43,064 nucleotides of DNA. Origin: Candidatus Limnocylindrales bacterium. Lineage in GTDB: Bacteria; Chloroflexota; Limnocylindria; Limnocylindrales; CSP1-4. Below are positions 26,709-35,181 of the stretch, piece by piece. Numbering within the stretch: the first letter of the stretch is position 1; each line of letters begins with the position of its first letter. The stretch is taken from assembly GCA_025450915.1 (NCBI GenBank), contig JANWLH010000055.1:1-43064 (forward strand). The letters run 5' to 3'. The position numbers and the translations under genes were made by a program. A model generated the notes under the pieces. That model did not search any database. It was not told the origin of the DNA and worked only from the letters and a program-made list of their open reading frames with translations.

Positions 26709-27065
26709 TCAGGAACCCCGAGGTGCCTGCCCTTCCTCGCGGAGGTGCTCGACGTGGTAGATCGCTTCGTTGAGCATGATCGCCACGTGGTCGTCACGGA
26801 GGGAGTACACGATCGTACGACCCTCTCGCTTCGCCCGGACCAGGTCGAGATGCCGAAGCAGGCGGAGCTGATGAGAGACGGCGGACTGCTCCATGCCGAT
26901 CTCGTCGGCGATGACCGAGACCGATCCCGCCGCCCGCCAGAGCCGGGCCAGGATCCGTACGCGGCTCGGCGTCGCGAACGCCTGGCTCAGCTCTGCTACC
27001 GATTCGGCAAGCTCGTCATCGACTACAGGTGGGGCCGGAACTGGACGTTTGACGCGGTGGCTCAT
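26709..27065 (-). CDS. ArsR-family winged-helix regulator
   Basis: LSQAFATPSRVRILARLWRAAGSVSVIADEIGMEQSAVSHQLRLLRHLDLVRAKREGRTIVYSLRDDHVAIMLNEAIYHVEHL. Confidence 0.95.
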   Translation of the reverse strand: MSHRVKRPVPAPPVVDDELAESVAELSQAFATPSRVRILARLWRAAGSVSVIADEIGMEQSAVSHQLRLLRHLDLVRAKREGRTIVYSLRDDHVAIMLNEAIYHVEHLREEGQAPRGS

Positions 27066-27090
27066 CGCTCCTAGCCTAACAGGTGATGCT

Positions 27091-27114
27091 GTGAACGTAT
27101 GAATTGGCGTTCAC
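27091..27114. promoter_or_regulatory. Candidate ArsR operator in the divergent promoter region
   Basis: GTGAACG-tatgaattgg-CGTTCAC, a perfect 7-bp inverted repeat with 10-bp spacer between divergent starts 27065 (-) and 27164 (+). Confidence 0.6.
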
Positions 27115-27163
27115 GCTTCTACAAGACTCGGTTCCTCCTGGTCTGCGCGATCGAGGGCGCCAT

Positions 27164-27862
27164 ATGACCCAATACCTCACGACGCTGCTCGGCGTCCCGA
27201 TCGCGACTCCAAGCGGAGCCGTCGTTGGCGAACTCGACGATCTGCTCGCGGACGCCCGGCAATGGCCAGTGCCTCGGGTTCTGCGGGTAGAGGTGCGCTT
27301 TCCCGACCGCGACCGTGGCTGGCTGCCGCTCGATGCGGTCCGCATCGGTCCAGACCGGGTCAGCGTTGACGCGGGTGCCAGCCGGAACCCGCCCGACCGG
27401 ACCCATCTTCTGCGTCTGCGGGCGCAGCTCCTCGATCATCAGGCAATCGATCTCGTCGAGGCCGCCGTCGTGCGGGTCAACGATGTGGTCCTGACCCAGA
27501 CTTCGGCCGGCCTCGAGGTGACCCGGGTCGACGTTGGGCTCACAGGCCTCGCTCGTGAGCTGGCTCCCCGATCGAGCCGGGGTCTCCTAGGCCGTCTGAC
27601 GCCCAGGGCCCCCTGGCAGCACGAACTCGCGTGGACCGACATCGACCCGGTCGAGTCGGCGATCGACCATTTCCAGCTCTTCGATGCTCATGCCGGCATC
27701 CGACGCCTCGCGCCGGCGGCCATCGCAAGGATCCTGCCGCCACTGCGGCCGGGCGATCGGATGGCGATCCTCGGGGCACTCGGTGGCGAGACCGTCGCCG
27801 CGGTCCTGGTCGCATCTGATGCACGTTTCCGGCGGCTCCTCATGACCAAGCTCAACCAGTAG
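27164..27862 (+). CDS. PRC-barrel-like / MgtE N-terminal-domain-like protein without transporter domain
   Basis: Two PRC-like segments (LLGVPIATPSGAVVGELDDLLAD...; AAVVRVNDVVLTQTSAGLEVTRVDVGLTGLARELAP), then RRLAPAAIARILPPLRPGDRMAILGALGGETVAAVLVASDARFRRLLMTKL resembling MgtE_N helices. Confidence 0.65.
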   Translation: MTQYLTTLLGVPIATPSGAVVGELDDLLADARQWPVPRVLRVEVRFPDRDRGWLPLDAVRIGPDRVSVDAGASRNPPDRTHLLRLRAQLLDHQAIDLVEAAVVRVNDVVLTQTSAGLEVTRVDVGLTGLARELAPRSSRGLLGRLTPRAPWQHELAWTDIDPVESAIDHFQLFDAHAGIRRLAPAAIARILPPLRPGDRMAILGALGGETVAAVLVASDARFRRLLMTKLNQ

Positions 27863-27879
27863 CCCCTGAAGCCGCGCCG

Positions 27880-29220
27880 ATGCCCGACCTCCCGCCCATT
27901 CCGCAACGTCCCCGATTTCCGGCCAGCCCTCGGCCGCACCTCCGCCCCCGGCCTCATCCGCACCTGCCGAATCGAACGCGAGGTGGGGCGGTTCGGCTGG
28001 GTCTGTTGCTCGCGATCCTCGGTCCCGGCCTTGTGTCTGGCTTCGCTGACAACGACGCAGGCGGGATCGCGACCTACTCACTCGCGGGGATCCAGTTCGG
28101 CTATGACCTGCTGTGGGTCATCTTGGCGAGCCAGATCGTGTTGTTCTTCACCCAAGAGGTCGGGGCCCGGCTTGGCCTCGCGACCGGGCAGGGCTTGACC
28201 GGGCTCGTCCGTGGTCGGTACGGGGTGCGCTGGGCCGCGTTCGTCGCCGTCCTGATGCTCATCGCCAACCTCGGCACGACCCTAGCCGAGTTCGCCGGGA
28301 TCGGCGCTGCCCTGAGCCTGTTTGGGGTGCCGATTGCAGTCAGCGCCGTTCTCTCCGCGGTAGCGATGGTCCTCCTCGTCTCGCGCGGCAGCTTCGGAAA
28401 AGTCCAGTTCCTGTTCGTGGCTGTCGGGATCGCCGTTTCGATTGCGTACCTCGCTTCGGCGATCCTCGCGAAACCCGACTGGGGGTTGGCAGTGACCCGG
28501 CTGGTCATCCCGAAACTCAGCGGCGCACCGGTGTATTGGCTCGCGGTCGTGGGCACGGTCGGGACGACGATTACGCCTTGGGGCCAGGCGTTCATCCAGG
28601 CCTATGTCGTGGACAAGGGGCTGGGGGTGAAGGCGCTCCTTGGCGAGCGGATCGATGTCGCGTTGGGCTCATGGCTCACCAACGTGATCGCTGGGTTCAT
28701 CGTCGTCGCCTGCGCGGCGACGTTGTGGGCCTCGGGTCAAACGAACATCACGGATGTGGCCCAGGCGGCCAAAGCGCTTGGCCCGCTGGCCGGCAGTTCG
28801 GCGACGCTCCTCTTCGCCGGCGGCCTCCTCGCCGCCTCGCTCCTGGGCCTCGGGGTCGTCCCGCTGACAAGTGCCTACACCGTCTGCGAGGCGTTCGGTT
28901 GGGAGGCCGGCGTCCAGTGGCGCTGGCGCGACGCCCCGGTGTTCTATGGCCTCCTTGCCTTCTTTGTCGGATTCGCGGCCCTCGTCGTATTGATCCCAGG
29001 CTTACCGCTGTTCCAGGTGATCGTGCTTTCGCAGGTGCTCAATGGGCTGCTCCTGCCGTTCATCCTCGTGTTTGTGATGTTGCTCGCCCGGGACCGGTCC
29101 CTGATGGGCGCGCTGCGGAGCGGGCGTTTGCTAACTGTGATCGGCTGGGCGGTCACGGTGATCCTCGCCGCCATGTCGGTGGTGCTCGTGTACGTCAGCC
29201 TCGCACCGCCGGCGTCATAG
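27880..29220 (+). CDS. Nramp/SLC11-superfamily transporter, noncanonical motifs
   Basis: LGPGLVSGFADNDAGGIATYSLAGIQFGYDLLWVILASQIVLFFTQEVGARLGLATGQGLTGLVR is Nramp-like. TM1 motif is DAGG rather than DPGN; TM6 region is TTITPWGQAF rather than MPH. Confidence 0.88.
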   Translation: MPDLPPIPQRPRFPASPRPHLRPRPHPHLPNRTRGGAVRLGLLLAILGPGLVSGFADNDAGGIATYSLAGIQFGYDLLWVILASQIVLFFTQEVGARLGLATGQGLTGLVRGRYGVRWAAFVAVLMLIANLGTTLAEFAGIGAALSLFGVPIAVSAVLSAVAMVLLVSRGSFGKVQFLFVAVGIAVSIAYLASAILAKPDWGLAVTRLVIPKLSGAPVYWLAVVGTVGTTITPWGQAFIQAYVVDKGLGVKALLGERIDVALGSWLTNVIAGFIVVACAATLWASGQTNITDVAQAAKALGPLAGSSATLLFAGGLLAASLLGLGVVPLTSAYTVCEAFGWEAGVQWRWRDAPVFYGLLAFFVGFAALVVLIPGLPLFQVIVLSQVLNGLLLPFILVFVMLLARDRSLMGALRSGRLLTVIGWAVTVILAAMSVVLVYVSLAPPAS

Positions 29221-29395
29221 TGCTCTCGGCGCGATTGGTCGCTTCCTGTGCGGCCCGAGCATCAGGAGAACCCAGTCGGGGCGACGACCGACCTTTCATC
29301 TGCCTAGCGACCGAACACCTCGATGATCGTCATCACACTGGCGAGAGTCGGAAGAGCCACATTCGATGGGCTGCGCGAGAAGGTGGGGAGCGCTC

Positions 29396-30745
29396 ATGAC
29401 TGAGCCAGGGCCGTCAACGACCGCCGCCGAACCGCGAGTGGACCCCAATCGCCCGGTCGATCCCAAGACGGCTGAACTACGGGCCGAGAAGAACCCCCTG
29501 AAGCGGTTTGCGAAGGTCCTCGGGCCAGGCCTGATCACCGGCGCCTCGGACGACGATCCATCGGGCATCGGAACGTATGCCCAGGCCGGTGCCCAATATG
29601 GCTATGCGACGCTCTGGACGACGGTCGTGATGCTGCCGATGATGATCAGCGTCCAGTACATCTGCGCCAAGATCGGCCTGGTGTCGGGCAAGGGTCTCGC
29701 CGGTGTCCTGCGCGAGCATCATCCGCGACTCCTCTACCCTGCGGTCCTGGCCCTCGTCGTCGCCAATACCCTCAACGCCGGGGCGGACATCGGGGCGATC
29801 GCTGCGGCGATCAACCTGCTCGTGCCGATCCCCGCGATCGTGTTCATCGTGCCGGTGAGTCTGGCGATCGTCGCCCTCCAGGTCTTCGGCGGCTATCACC
29901 TGATCGATCGGGTCTTCAAGTGGCTGGCCCTCGCGCTGCTGGCGTACCTAGGGGCGGCGCTCTTCGCCCGGCCGGACGTCGTCCGGGTCCTGGCGGGCAC
30001 GCTGATCCCGACGATTCGGCTGGACCCGGCGTTCATCGGGATCCTCGTTGCCATCCTGGGGACGACGATCTCGCCGTACCTATTCTTCTGGCAGGCGAGC
30101 CAGGAGGTCGAGGAGCAGATCAGCATCGGCCGACGCCGCCTGCGTCAACGCCAGGGCGCCTCGGGCTTCGAGCTCAAGTACGCCCTCTGGGACACCGTCG
30201 CCGGGATGGTCTTCTCCGAGGTCGTGGCCTACTTCATCATCCTCGCGACCGGGGCCACCCTGTTCGTCGCGGGCAAGACCAATATCACCTCGGCGACCGA
30301 TGCCGCGCAGGCCCTTCGGCCATTGGCCGGCGACGCTGCTGCGATCCTGCTCGCGATCGGGCTCATCGGCGCCGGGGTGCTGGCGGTCCCGGTCCTGACC
30401 GGGTCCGCGGCCTATGGCGTCTCGGAGGCGTTCGGCTGGAAGTCGGGCCTCGACAGCAAGCCCGGCCGCGCACCGCAGTTCTACGCTGTGATCGTCGCCG
30501 CGACCCTGGTCGGTATGGCGCTGAACTTCCTGGGGATCAATCCGATCACGGCGCTCGTCCTGAGCGCGGTCCTCAATGGTCTGCTCGCCGGACCGCTGCT
30601 GGTCCTGGTGATGCTCGTCTCGAACGACCGCCGGGTGCTCGGTGAGCGGACGAATGGCCGGCTCCTGAACACCATTGGCTGGGTAACGACGGGCGTGATG
30701 AGCTTGGCGGCGGTCGGCCTGGTCGTGACGACGATCTTCGGGTGA
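29396..30745 (+). CDS. Nramp/SLC11-superfamily transporter, noncanonical motifs (second copy)
   Basis: VLGPGLITGASDDDPSGIGTYAQAGAQYGYATLWTTVVMLPMMISVQYICAKIGLVSGKGLAGVLREHHP; TM6 GTTISPYLFFWQASQEVEEQ. GGGGAG RBS before ATG 29396. Confidence 0.9.
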   Translation: MTEPGPSTTAAEPRVDPNRPVDPKTAELRAEKNPLKRFAKVLGPGLITGASDDDPSGIGTYAQAGAQYGYATLWTTVVMLPMMISVQYICAKIGLVSGKGLAGVLREHHPRLLYPAVLALVVANTLNAGADIGAIAAAINLLVPIPAIVFIVPVSLAIVALQVFGGYHLIDRVFKWLALALLAYLGAALFARPDVVRVLAGTLIPTIRLDPAFIGILVAILGTTISPYLFFWQASQEVEEQISIGRRRLRQRQGASGFELKYALWDTVAGMVFSEVVAYFIILATGATLFVAGKTNITSATDAAQALRPLAGDAAAILLAIGLIGAGVLAVPVLTGSAAYGVSEAFGWKSGLDSKPGRAPQFYAVIVAATLVGMALNFLGINPITALVLSAVLNGLLAGPLLVLVMLVSNDRRVLGERTNGRLLNTIGWVTTGVMSLAAVGLVVTTIFG

Positions 30746-30861
30746 CCGGATTCTAACGAGGGAGACGCTTAGAAGGTCTCGATCCGCCACGAGCCACGCG
30801 GGAGGCGGCTCCGTGCCCGCGGGAACAGTCGGGGGCCAGCCGTCACGAAGGGAGACCGAAC

Positions 30862-31302
30862 ATGCCAGGAACGTTCGAGCGTAAAGCCCATCCGTACATC
30901 GCCGAGCGGAGCAAGGCCGCAGATACGAAGGAGCAGGTCGGAATCAACAGCAAGATCGCCACGCTGGTCACAGGCGCCGTCGGGACGATGTGGTGCGCCT
31001 ACGCGTTCGCGATCCTCGCCCTCGTCGCCCTGCCCTCGGCGCTCAAGAGCGGCGACCCGCTCGCGGTCGTCCAGTGGATCAGCCAGACCTTTCTCCAGTT
31101 GGTCCTGCTGAGCGTCATCATCGTCGGCCAGAACATCACGTCCCAGGCATCGGACAAGCGAGCCCAGATGACCTACAAGGACGCCGAGGCCACGTTCTAC
31201 GAGGCGCAGCAGATCCAGGACCACCTGCAGGCACAGGATGACGCGATGAGCACCCTTCTCGACAAGCTCCTCAAGTTGGAGGCGGCCTCGACGCAGGCCT
31301 GA
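30862..31302 (+). CDS. DUF1003-like small membrane protein (divergent)
   Basis: INSKIATLVTGAVGTMWCAYAFAILALVALPSAL...WISQTFLQLVLLSVIIVGQNITSQASDKRAQMTYKDAEATFYEAQQIQDHLQAQDD; same TM-TM-coiled-coil plan as 31605-32126. Confidence 0.7.
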   Translation: MPGTFERKAHPYIAERSKAADTKEQVGINSKIATLVTGAVGTMWCAYAFAILALVALPSALKSGDPLAVVQWISQTFLQLVLLSVIIVGQNITSQASDKRAQMTYKDAEATFYEAQQIQDHLQAQDDAMSTLLDKLLKLEAASTQA

Positions 31303-31418
31303 GCGCGAGCCGTTGCCGTCTCGGCGTTGCGCGTCATTGCGATCCCATGTCCCATAGCCAACGTCGAGCGCCACCTGCTCAGGGCCCGATCGAGTGCGGA
31401 GGCGAAGGACTGGGCGAC

Positions 31419-31517
31419 CTAGCCGTGAGAGCCCACGAGGATGGCGAGCCCGATCGTAGCCAAGATGAGCGCGACCGCTGCGAGTGCCAACAGGACGTAA
31501 GCAAGCTGGCGGCGCAC
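31419..31517 (-). CDS. Possible single-TM microprotein (~32 aa)
   Basis: Reverse strand V/MRRQLAYVLLALAAVALILATIGLAILVGSHG*, in an otherwise non-coding gap. Confidence 0.25.
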   Translation of the reverse strand: MRRQLAYVLLALAAVALILATIGLAILVGSHG

Positions 31518-31604
31518 GGTCTCTGCCCTCGGCTGTGCCGGGTTCGTCCCACCCTACCATTCGTCGAGATCCCGATATCAGGGACGTGCTGGAGGACCGA
31601 CGTA

Positions 31605-32126
31605 ATGGCGCGAACCAAATATCAGCACCCGGTCAACAAGGCCCTCGTGGAGAACGCGCCAACAGGTGCGCGGATCGCCGACATGGTCACCGGGTTCATG
31701 GGCAGCTGGCGGTTCATCATTGTCCAGACGGTGATCGTGGCGATCTGGCTCGCCGGCAATATCTACCTGCTGGGCAAGCCCTTCGACCCGTTCCCGTTCA
31801 TCCTGCTGAACCTCGCCTTCAGTACCCAGGCTGCTTATGCTGCACCACTGATCCTGCTCGCCGGCAACCGCGCCGCGGCCCACGACCGGGCAACCCTCGA
31901 GCATGCGGCGACCCAGGCCGATGTCGAGGAGAAGCAGAATGAGAAGCTGATCGCGGACGCCAAGCAGTCCCTGGCCCACCTGACGGAGGTCGCTGAGCGG
32001 ACCCTCGCCATCGAGGAGGCCCTCAAGGTCCAGGGCGACCAGCTCATTCGGATGGAGAAGGCGATCCTGGCCTTCGAGAGTCAGGCGGCCGTCGAGCGCA
32101 CGGCAGGCGAGCCACCCACCTCCTAA
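31605..32126 (+). CDS. DUF1003 family membrane protein
   Basis: ADMVTGFMGSWRFIIVQTVIVAIWLAGNIYLLGKPFDPFPFILLNLAFSTQAAYAAPLILLAGNRAAAHDRATLEHAA is the DUF1003 signature. Confidence 0.9.
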   Translation: MARTKYQHPVNKALVENAPTGARIADMVTGFMGSWRFIIVQTVIVAIWLAGNIYLLGKPFDPFPFILLNLAFSTQAAYAAPLILLAGNRAAAHDRATLEHAATQADVEEKQNEKLIADAKQSLAHLTEVAERTLAIEEALKVQGDQLIRMEKAILAFESQAAVERTAGEPPTS

Positions 32127-32406
32127 CCCCCCAGCCGACTACCCGAATGTTCGTCGGATCGCGCAGGCTCCCCTCGGCGACCCCGACACTATGACCATAT
32201 GGTGGGTACCGGGTTGAGGGGACCACGTCGGCGAGCTCCTGCTCGGAGTTCCAAAGCGCAAGTCGTAGCTGGTGCTGGTCTCGCCTAGGCTGAGGCGCGT
32301 GGGAGCTCACGGGGGCCTCGGTACCTTGGCAGGTGGGCCGACCAGCGGGTTTGCGTTCCTGCAGCCACTCGACGTGAGCGTCGGTCGCTCACTCAAGGGC
32401 CGCCTC

Positions 32407-33276
32407 CTAAACCCTGCGCACGGCCCGCCGGGGCATGCGACTAAAGCTGCCGAGGTCTCGGTGACTCCTGAGCCGGTAGGCCATGACCCGCGCCGGCGAC
32501 GGCATGTTTGGGACGTCGAGGCTTGCGAGGGTATCTAGGGTTGCAATGACCACCTTGAGGACTTTGCGAGCGTCGTTATAACCGACAAAATCCGGGACCA
32601 CGTTGAGTCTGTGGCGCTTCGTCTGACGCCGATCCGGCGTCGCATGTCGCTTAGTCAGAAAGTCCGCGCGACCAACGAGAACCTCCACCGACGCCGTGGA
32701 CGCGAGGTCGTCGACCAGGGTTTGACGCATGAGCCAGATGTGGTTGTGAGCGAGCGCATTTCGCAGAACCAGGACCTCGCCAATGTCCGTCAAAAGTGCC
32801 GTCGGGAAGCCGGGCAACTCTCCTAGGAATGCCAGCACGGTGTCCTTCGGACCGCTGGTCGTGATTGTCGGCACCCATTTCTTGACTGCCCTGAGCCGTG
32901 CCGCGCTGGACTCCAGCGCGAAAGCTCCCAGGACAACAGCCGCCATCGCGTGTGACTGTTCCCGCGGTGACGGCGGCCGAGACGGCCGCTTGAGTGCCAA
33001 GAGCTCCTTGAGATGCGGCTCCAACGCCGCGATCCAGTTTCTTACGAGCACCGACCAGTAATCGGTGACAAGCGACGCCGGCTGGTCTCCGAGTTCGAGC
33101 TGGCCAACATCGGTCAAAGTCATTGCAGACGCATGATCGCTGATTGGGCCGAACATTCCGCGAGTCAGATCCGTTGGTAAAGAGGCGCCCGCGACCGTCA
33201 CGATGACATCATCGTGAGGGCCTTGTGGGTCCGCTCCCTTCAAATGCAGCGGTCCGTACCCAGCCGATGACGACAC
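32407..33276 (-). CDS. Hypothetical protein with candidate HEPN motif
   Basis: 289 aa. LLTDIGEVLVLRNALAHNHIWLMRQTL contains R-N-A-L-A-H, matching the HEPN Rx4-6H pattern after a helical region with E residues. Confidence 0.6.
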   Translation of the reverse strand: MSSSAGYGPLHLKGADPQGPHDDVIVTVAGASLPTDLTRGMFGPISDHASAMTLTDVGQLELGDQPASLVTDYWSVLVRNWIAALEPHLKELLALKRPSRPPSPREQSHAMAAVVLGAFALESSAARLRAVKKWVPTITTSGPKDTVLAFLGELPGFPTALLTDIGEVLVLRNALAHNHIWLMRQTLVDDLASTASVEVLVGRADFLTKRHATPDRRQTKRHRLNVVPDFVGYNDARKVLKVVIATLDTLASLDVPNMPSPARVMAYRLRSHRDLGSFSRMPRRAVRRV

Positions 33277-33349
33277 GAACCGTTACATCTGAACCTCGAC
33301 ACCGAGGGCTACGCTTCAGACCTCGACCATTCAGGACAGTCGTTCTGAT

Positions 33350-34342
33350 CTACCCATGGGCAAGCGCCTGCTCGAGGGCATCAAGCTGGGCAAGCTGCCA
33401 GGCCTGGAACGTTGAGTAGGCCGCCGGGATCGTCTCCGCGACGCCGACGACCGGGATCCCGTTCGCGACTGCCAGATCGTGGATCGAGCTCGTGATCGGC
33501 GAAACGACCTGACTGTTGTAGAAGAGGACCCTGACCTTCTTGCCAGTGAGCAGGTCCTCCTCGGCCGCGACATCGCCGGGAGCCGGGTCGGTGCCGTCCT
33601 CAATCGACTTCTGAAAGCCTTCGGGCGTCAGGACTTCTAGCCCGATTGCTGCGGCCAGGTAGCCCGCCACGGGCTCGGTGAACGCCACCGGAGTCCCCGA
33701 GTCGGCCGCCTTGAGCTTGGCGATCTCGGCCGTGACCGGGCCGAAGGCCGCGAGGTACTTCTGTTCGCAGGCGCTGAAGTAGGCGGCATTCGCTGGATCG
33801 AGCTTGGCCAGGTCAGTCGTCGCAGCCGCCGCGACCTTCGGCATCGTCCCAGGGTCATACCAGATGTGGGCGTTCGCGCCGTCGGCGATCCCGAGCAGCT
33901 GCTGGACGTTGATCACGATCCGGGTGGCGTTCGGTGACGCGTTGAGCAGCTTCTCCATGAAGTCGTCGTAGCCGATTCCATTGACGATCACGAGCTGGGC
34001 ATCGGCGACGTTCGCGGCATCCTCGGCGCTGCTCTCGAAGGCATGGGGGTCGGCGTTCGGGTCATTGAGCAGGCTCGACACTTTGACCCGAGCGCCGCCG
34101 ATCTGGCTCAGGAGGTCGGCGTAGAAGTTCTCGGTGCCGAGCACGACGAGCGGTGGAGCCGAGCCGACGGGGCTTGGACCCTCCACGGACGCGCCAGCTG
34201 CTGTCGGGCCGGCTGATGCACTCGGAATGCCTGCCGACGGCCCTTGCGTCGTCGTCGCCTGACAGCCGATTAGGGCGGTCGTCCCTAGGAGCACGGCGAG
34301 CCCCTGGAGCCAGTTGCGACAGAGTCTCACTTGTCGGTACAC
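33350..34342 (-). CDS. Metal ABC transporter substrate-binding lipoprotein (ZnuA/TroA-like)
   Basis: Lipobox TALIGCQ. VVLGTENFYADLLSQIGGARVKVSSLLNDPNADPHAFESSAEDAANVADAQLVIVNGIGYDDFMEKLL...ANAHIWYDPGTMPKVAAAATTDLAKLDPANAAYF. Confidence 0.9.
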   Translation of the reverse strand: MYRQVRLCRNWLQGLAVLLGTTALIGCQATTTQGPSAGIPSASAGPTAAGASVEGPSPVGSAPPLVVLGTENFYADLLSQIGGARVKVSSLLNDPNADPHAFESSAEDAANVADAQLVIVNGIGYDDFMEKLLNASPNATRIVINVQQLLGIADGANAHIWYDPGTMPKVAAAATTDLAKLDPANAAYFSACEQKYLAAFGPVTAEIAKLKAADSGTPVAFTEPVAGYLAAAIGLEVLTPEGFQKSIEDGTDPAPGDVAAEEDLLTGKKVRVLFYNSQVVSPITSSIHDLAVANGIPVVGVAETIPAAYSTFQAWQLAQLDALEQALAHG

Positions 34343-34397
34343 GCGAACCCCATTTCGTTTTCTCGGGCGGATCGACGACTTGCGTCCTTGCTTAAAA

Positions 34398-34838
34398 TCA
34401 GGCGTCGAGCGCGGTCTTCACCTGGCAGTGACGGCAGAGCCCGAAGAGCTCGAGCCGATGGGTACTGATCTCGTAGCCGGTTTGGTGGGCGATCTCCGCG
34501 ACGGCCTCGGCGACGCCCGAGTCGGTGACTTCGGCGGTCCGCCCGCAGCGCGAGCAGACGACGTGGTGGTGATGGGCGCGGGCGCAGGGGACATAGGCAT
34601 GATCGCCGCCGGGCAAATCGAGTCGCTCGATGACCCCCAGCTCGATCAAGAGGTCCAGAGCGCGGTACAACGTCGCCCGACTCAGTCCCAGGCGGCGCTC
34701 GCGGGCGGCCAGCTCAAGTTCGGCAGCCGTGAAGTGGCCGCCGTAGCCGGCGATCAGCGCGGCAATGGCCCGCCGCGGGGCGGTCAGGCGATAGCCGCCG
34801 AGATCGAGGACGGCGATGATCGGATCAGTCTGGGTCAT
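34398..34838 (-). CDS. Fur-family metalloregulator (Zur-like)
   Basis: MTQTDPIIAVLDLGGYRLTAPRRAIAALIAGYGGHFTAAELELAARERRLGLSRATLYRALDLLIELGVIERLDLPGGDHAYVPCARAHHHHVVCSRCGRTAEV...FGLCRHCQVK with two CxxC pairs. Confidence 0.95.
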   Translation of the reverse strand: MTQTDPIIAVLDLGGYRLTAPRRAIAALIAGYGGHFTAAELELAARERRLGLSRATLYRALDLLIELGVIERLDLPGGDHAYVPCARAHHHHVVCSRCGRTAEVTDSGVAEAVAEIAHQTGYEISTHRLELFGLCRHCQVKTALDA

Positions 34839-34885
34839 CCCCGCGATGCTATTGCACTTCCCCGCCCTCTGTCTAGACTGAGTCG

Positions 34886-34897
34886 CAATAATTATCG
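34886..34897. promoter_or_regulatory. Candidate Fur/Zur operator core (AT-rich palindrome)
   Basis: caATAATTATcg: 8-bp palindrome ATAATTAT (34888-34895) about 50 bp upstream of the Fur-family start, an AT island in GC-rich DNA. Confidence 0.35.
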
Positions 34898-35181
34898 AAC
34901 CTTGTTCAATCCGAAGAGAATTGACGGGACACAATCTCATGATGATCGGACCAGACTGGCAGGACCGCGGCGTGCGGCTGCTGGAGGCGCCTCTGGCGGC
35001 GTCGAGCCCTCGTCGCCGTCGGGCGGCAGTTCGGCATCGTCGTCGTCGCGGTCGCGCAGGCGGCGATCGTCCGGAACGTTGCCTGCAGCGCCATCCACCT
35101 GATGGGGCTGAGGAGACACGATGAGTGAACGGTGTCGATCGACAGCGGCCTGGGGATGAACCGGAACCTGGTTGGAGTCGG

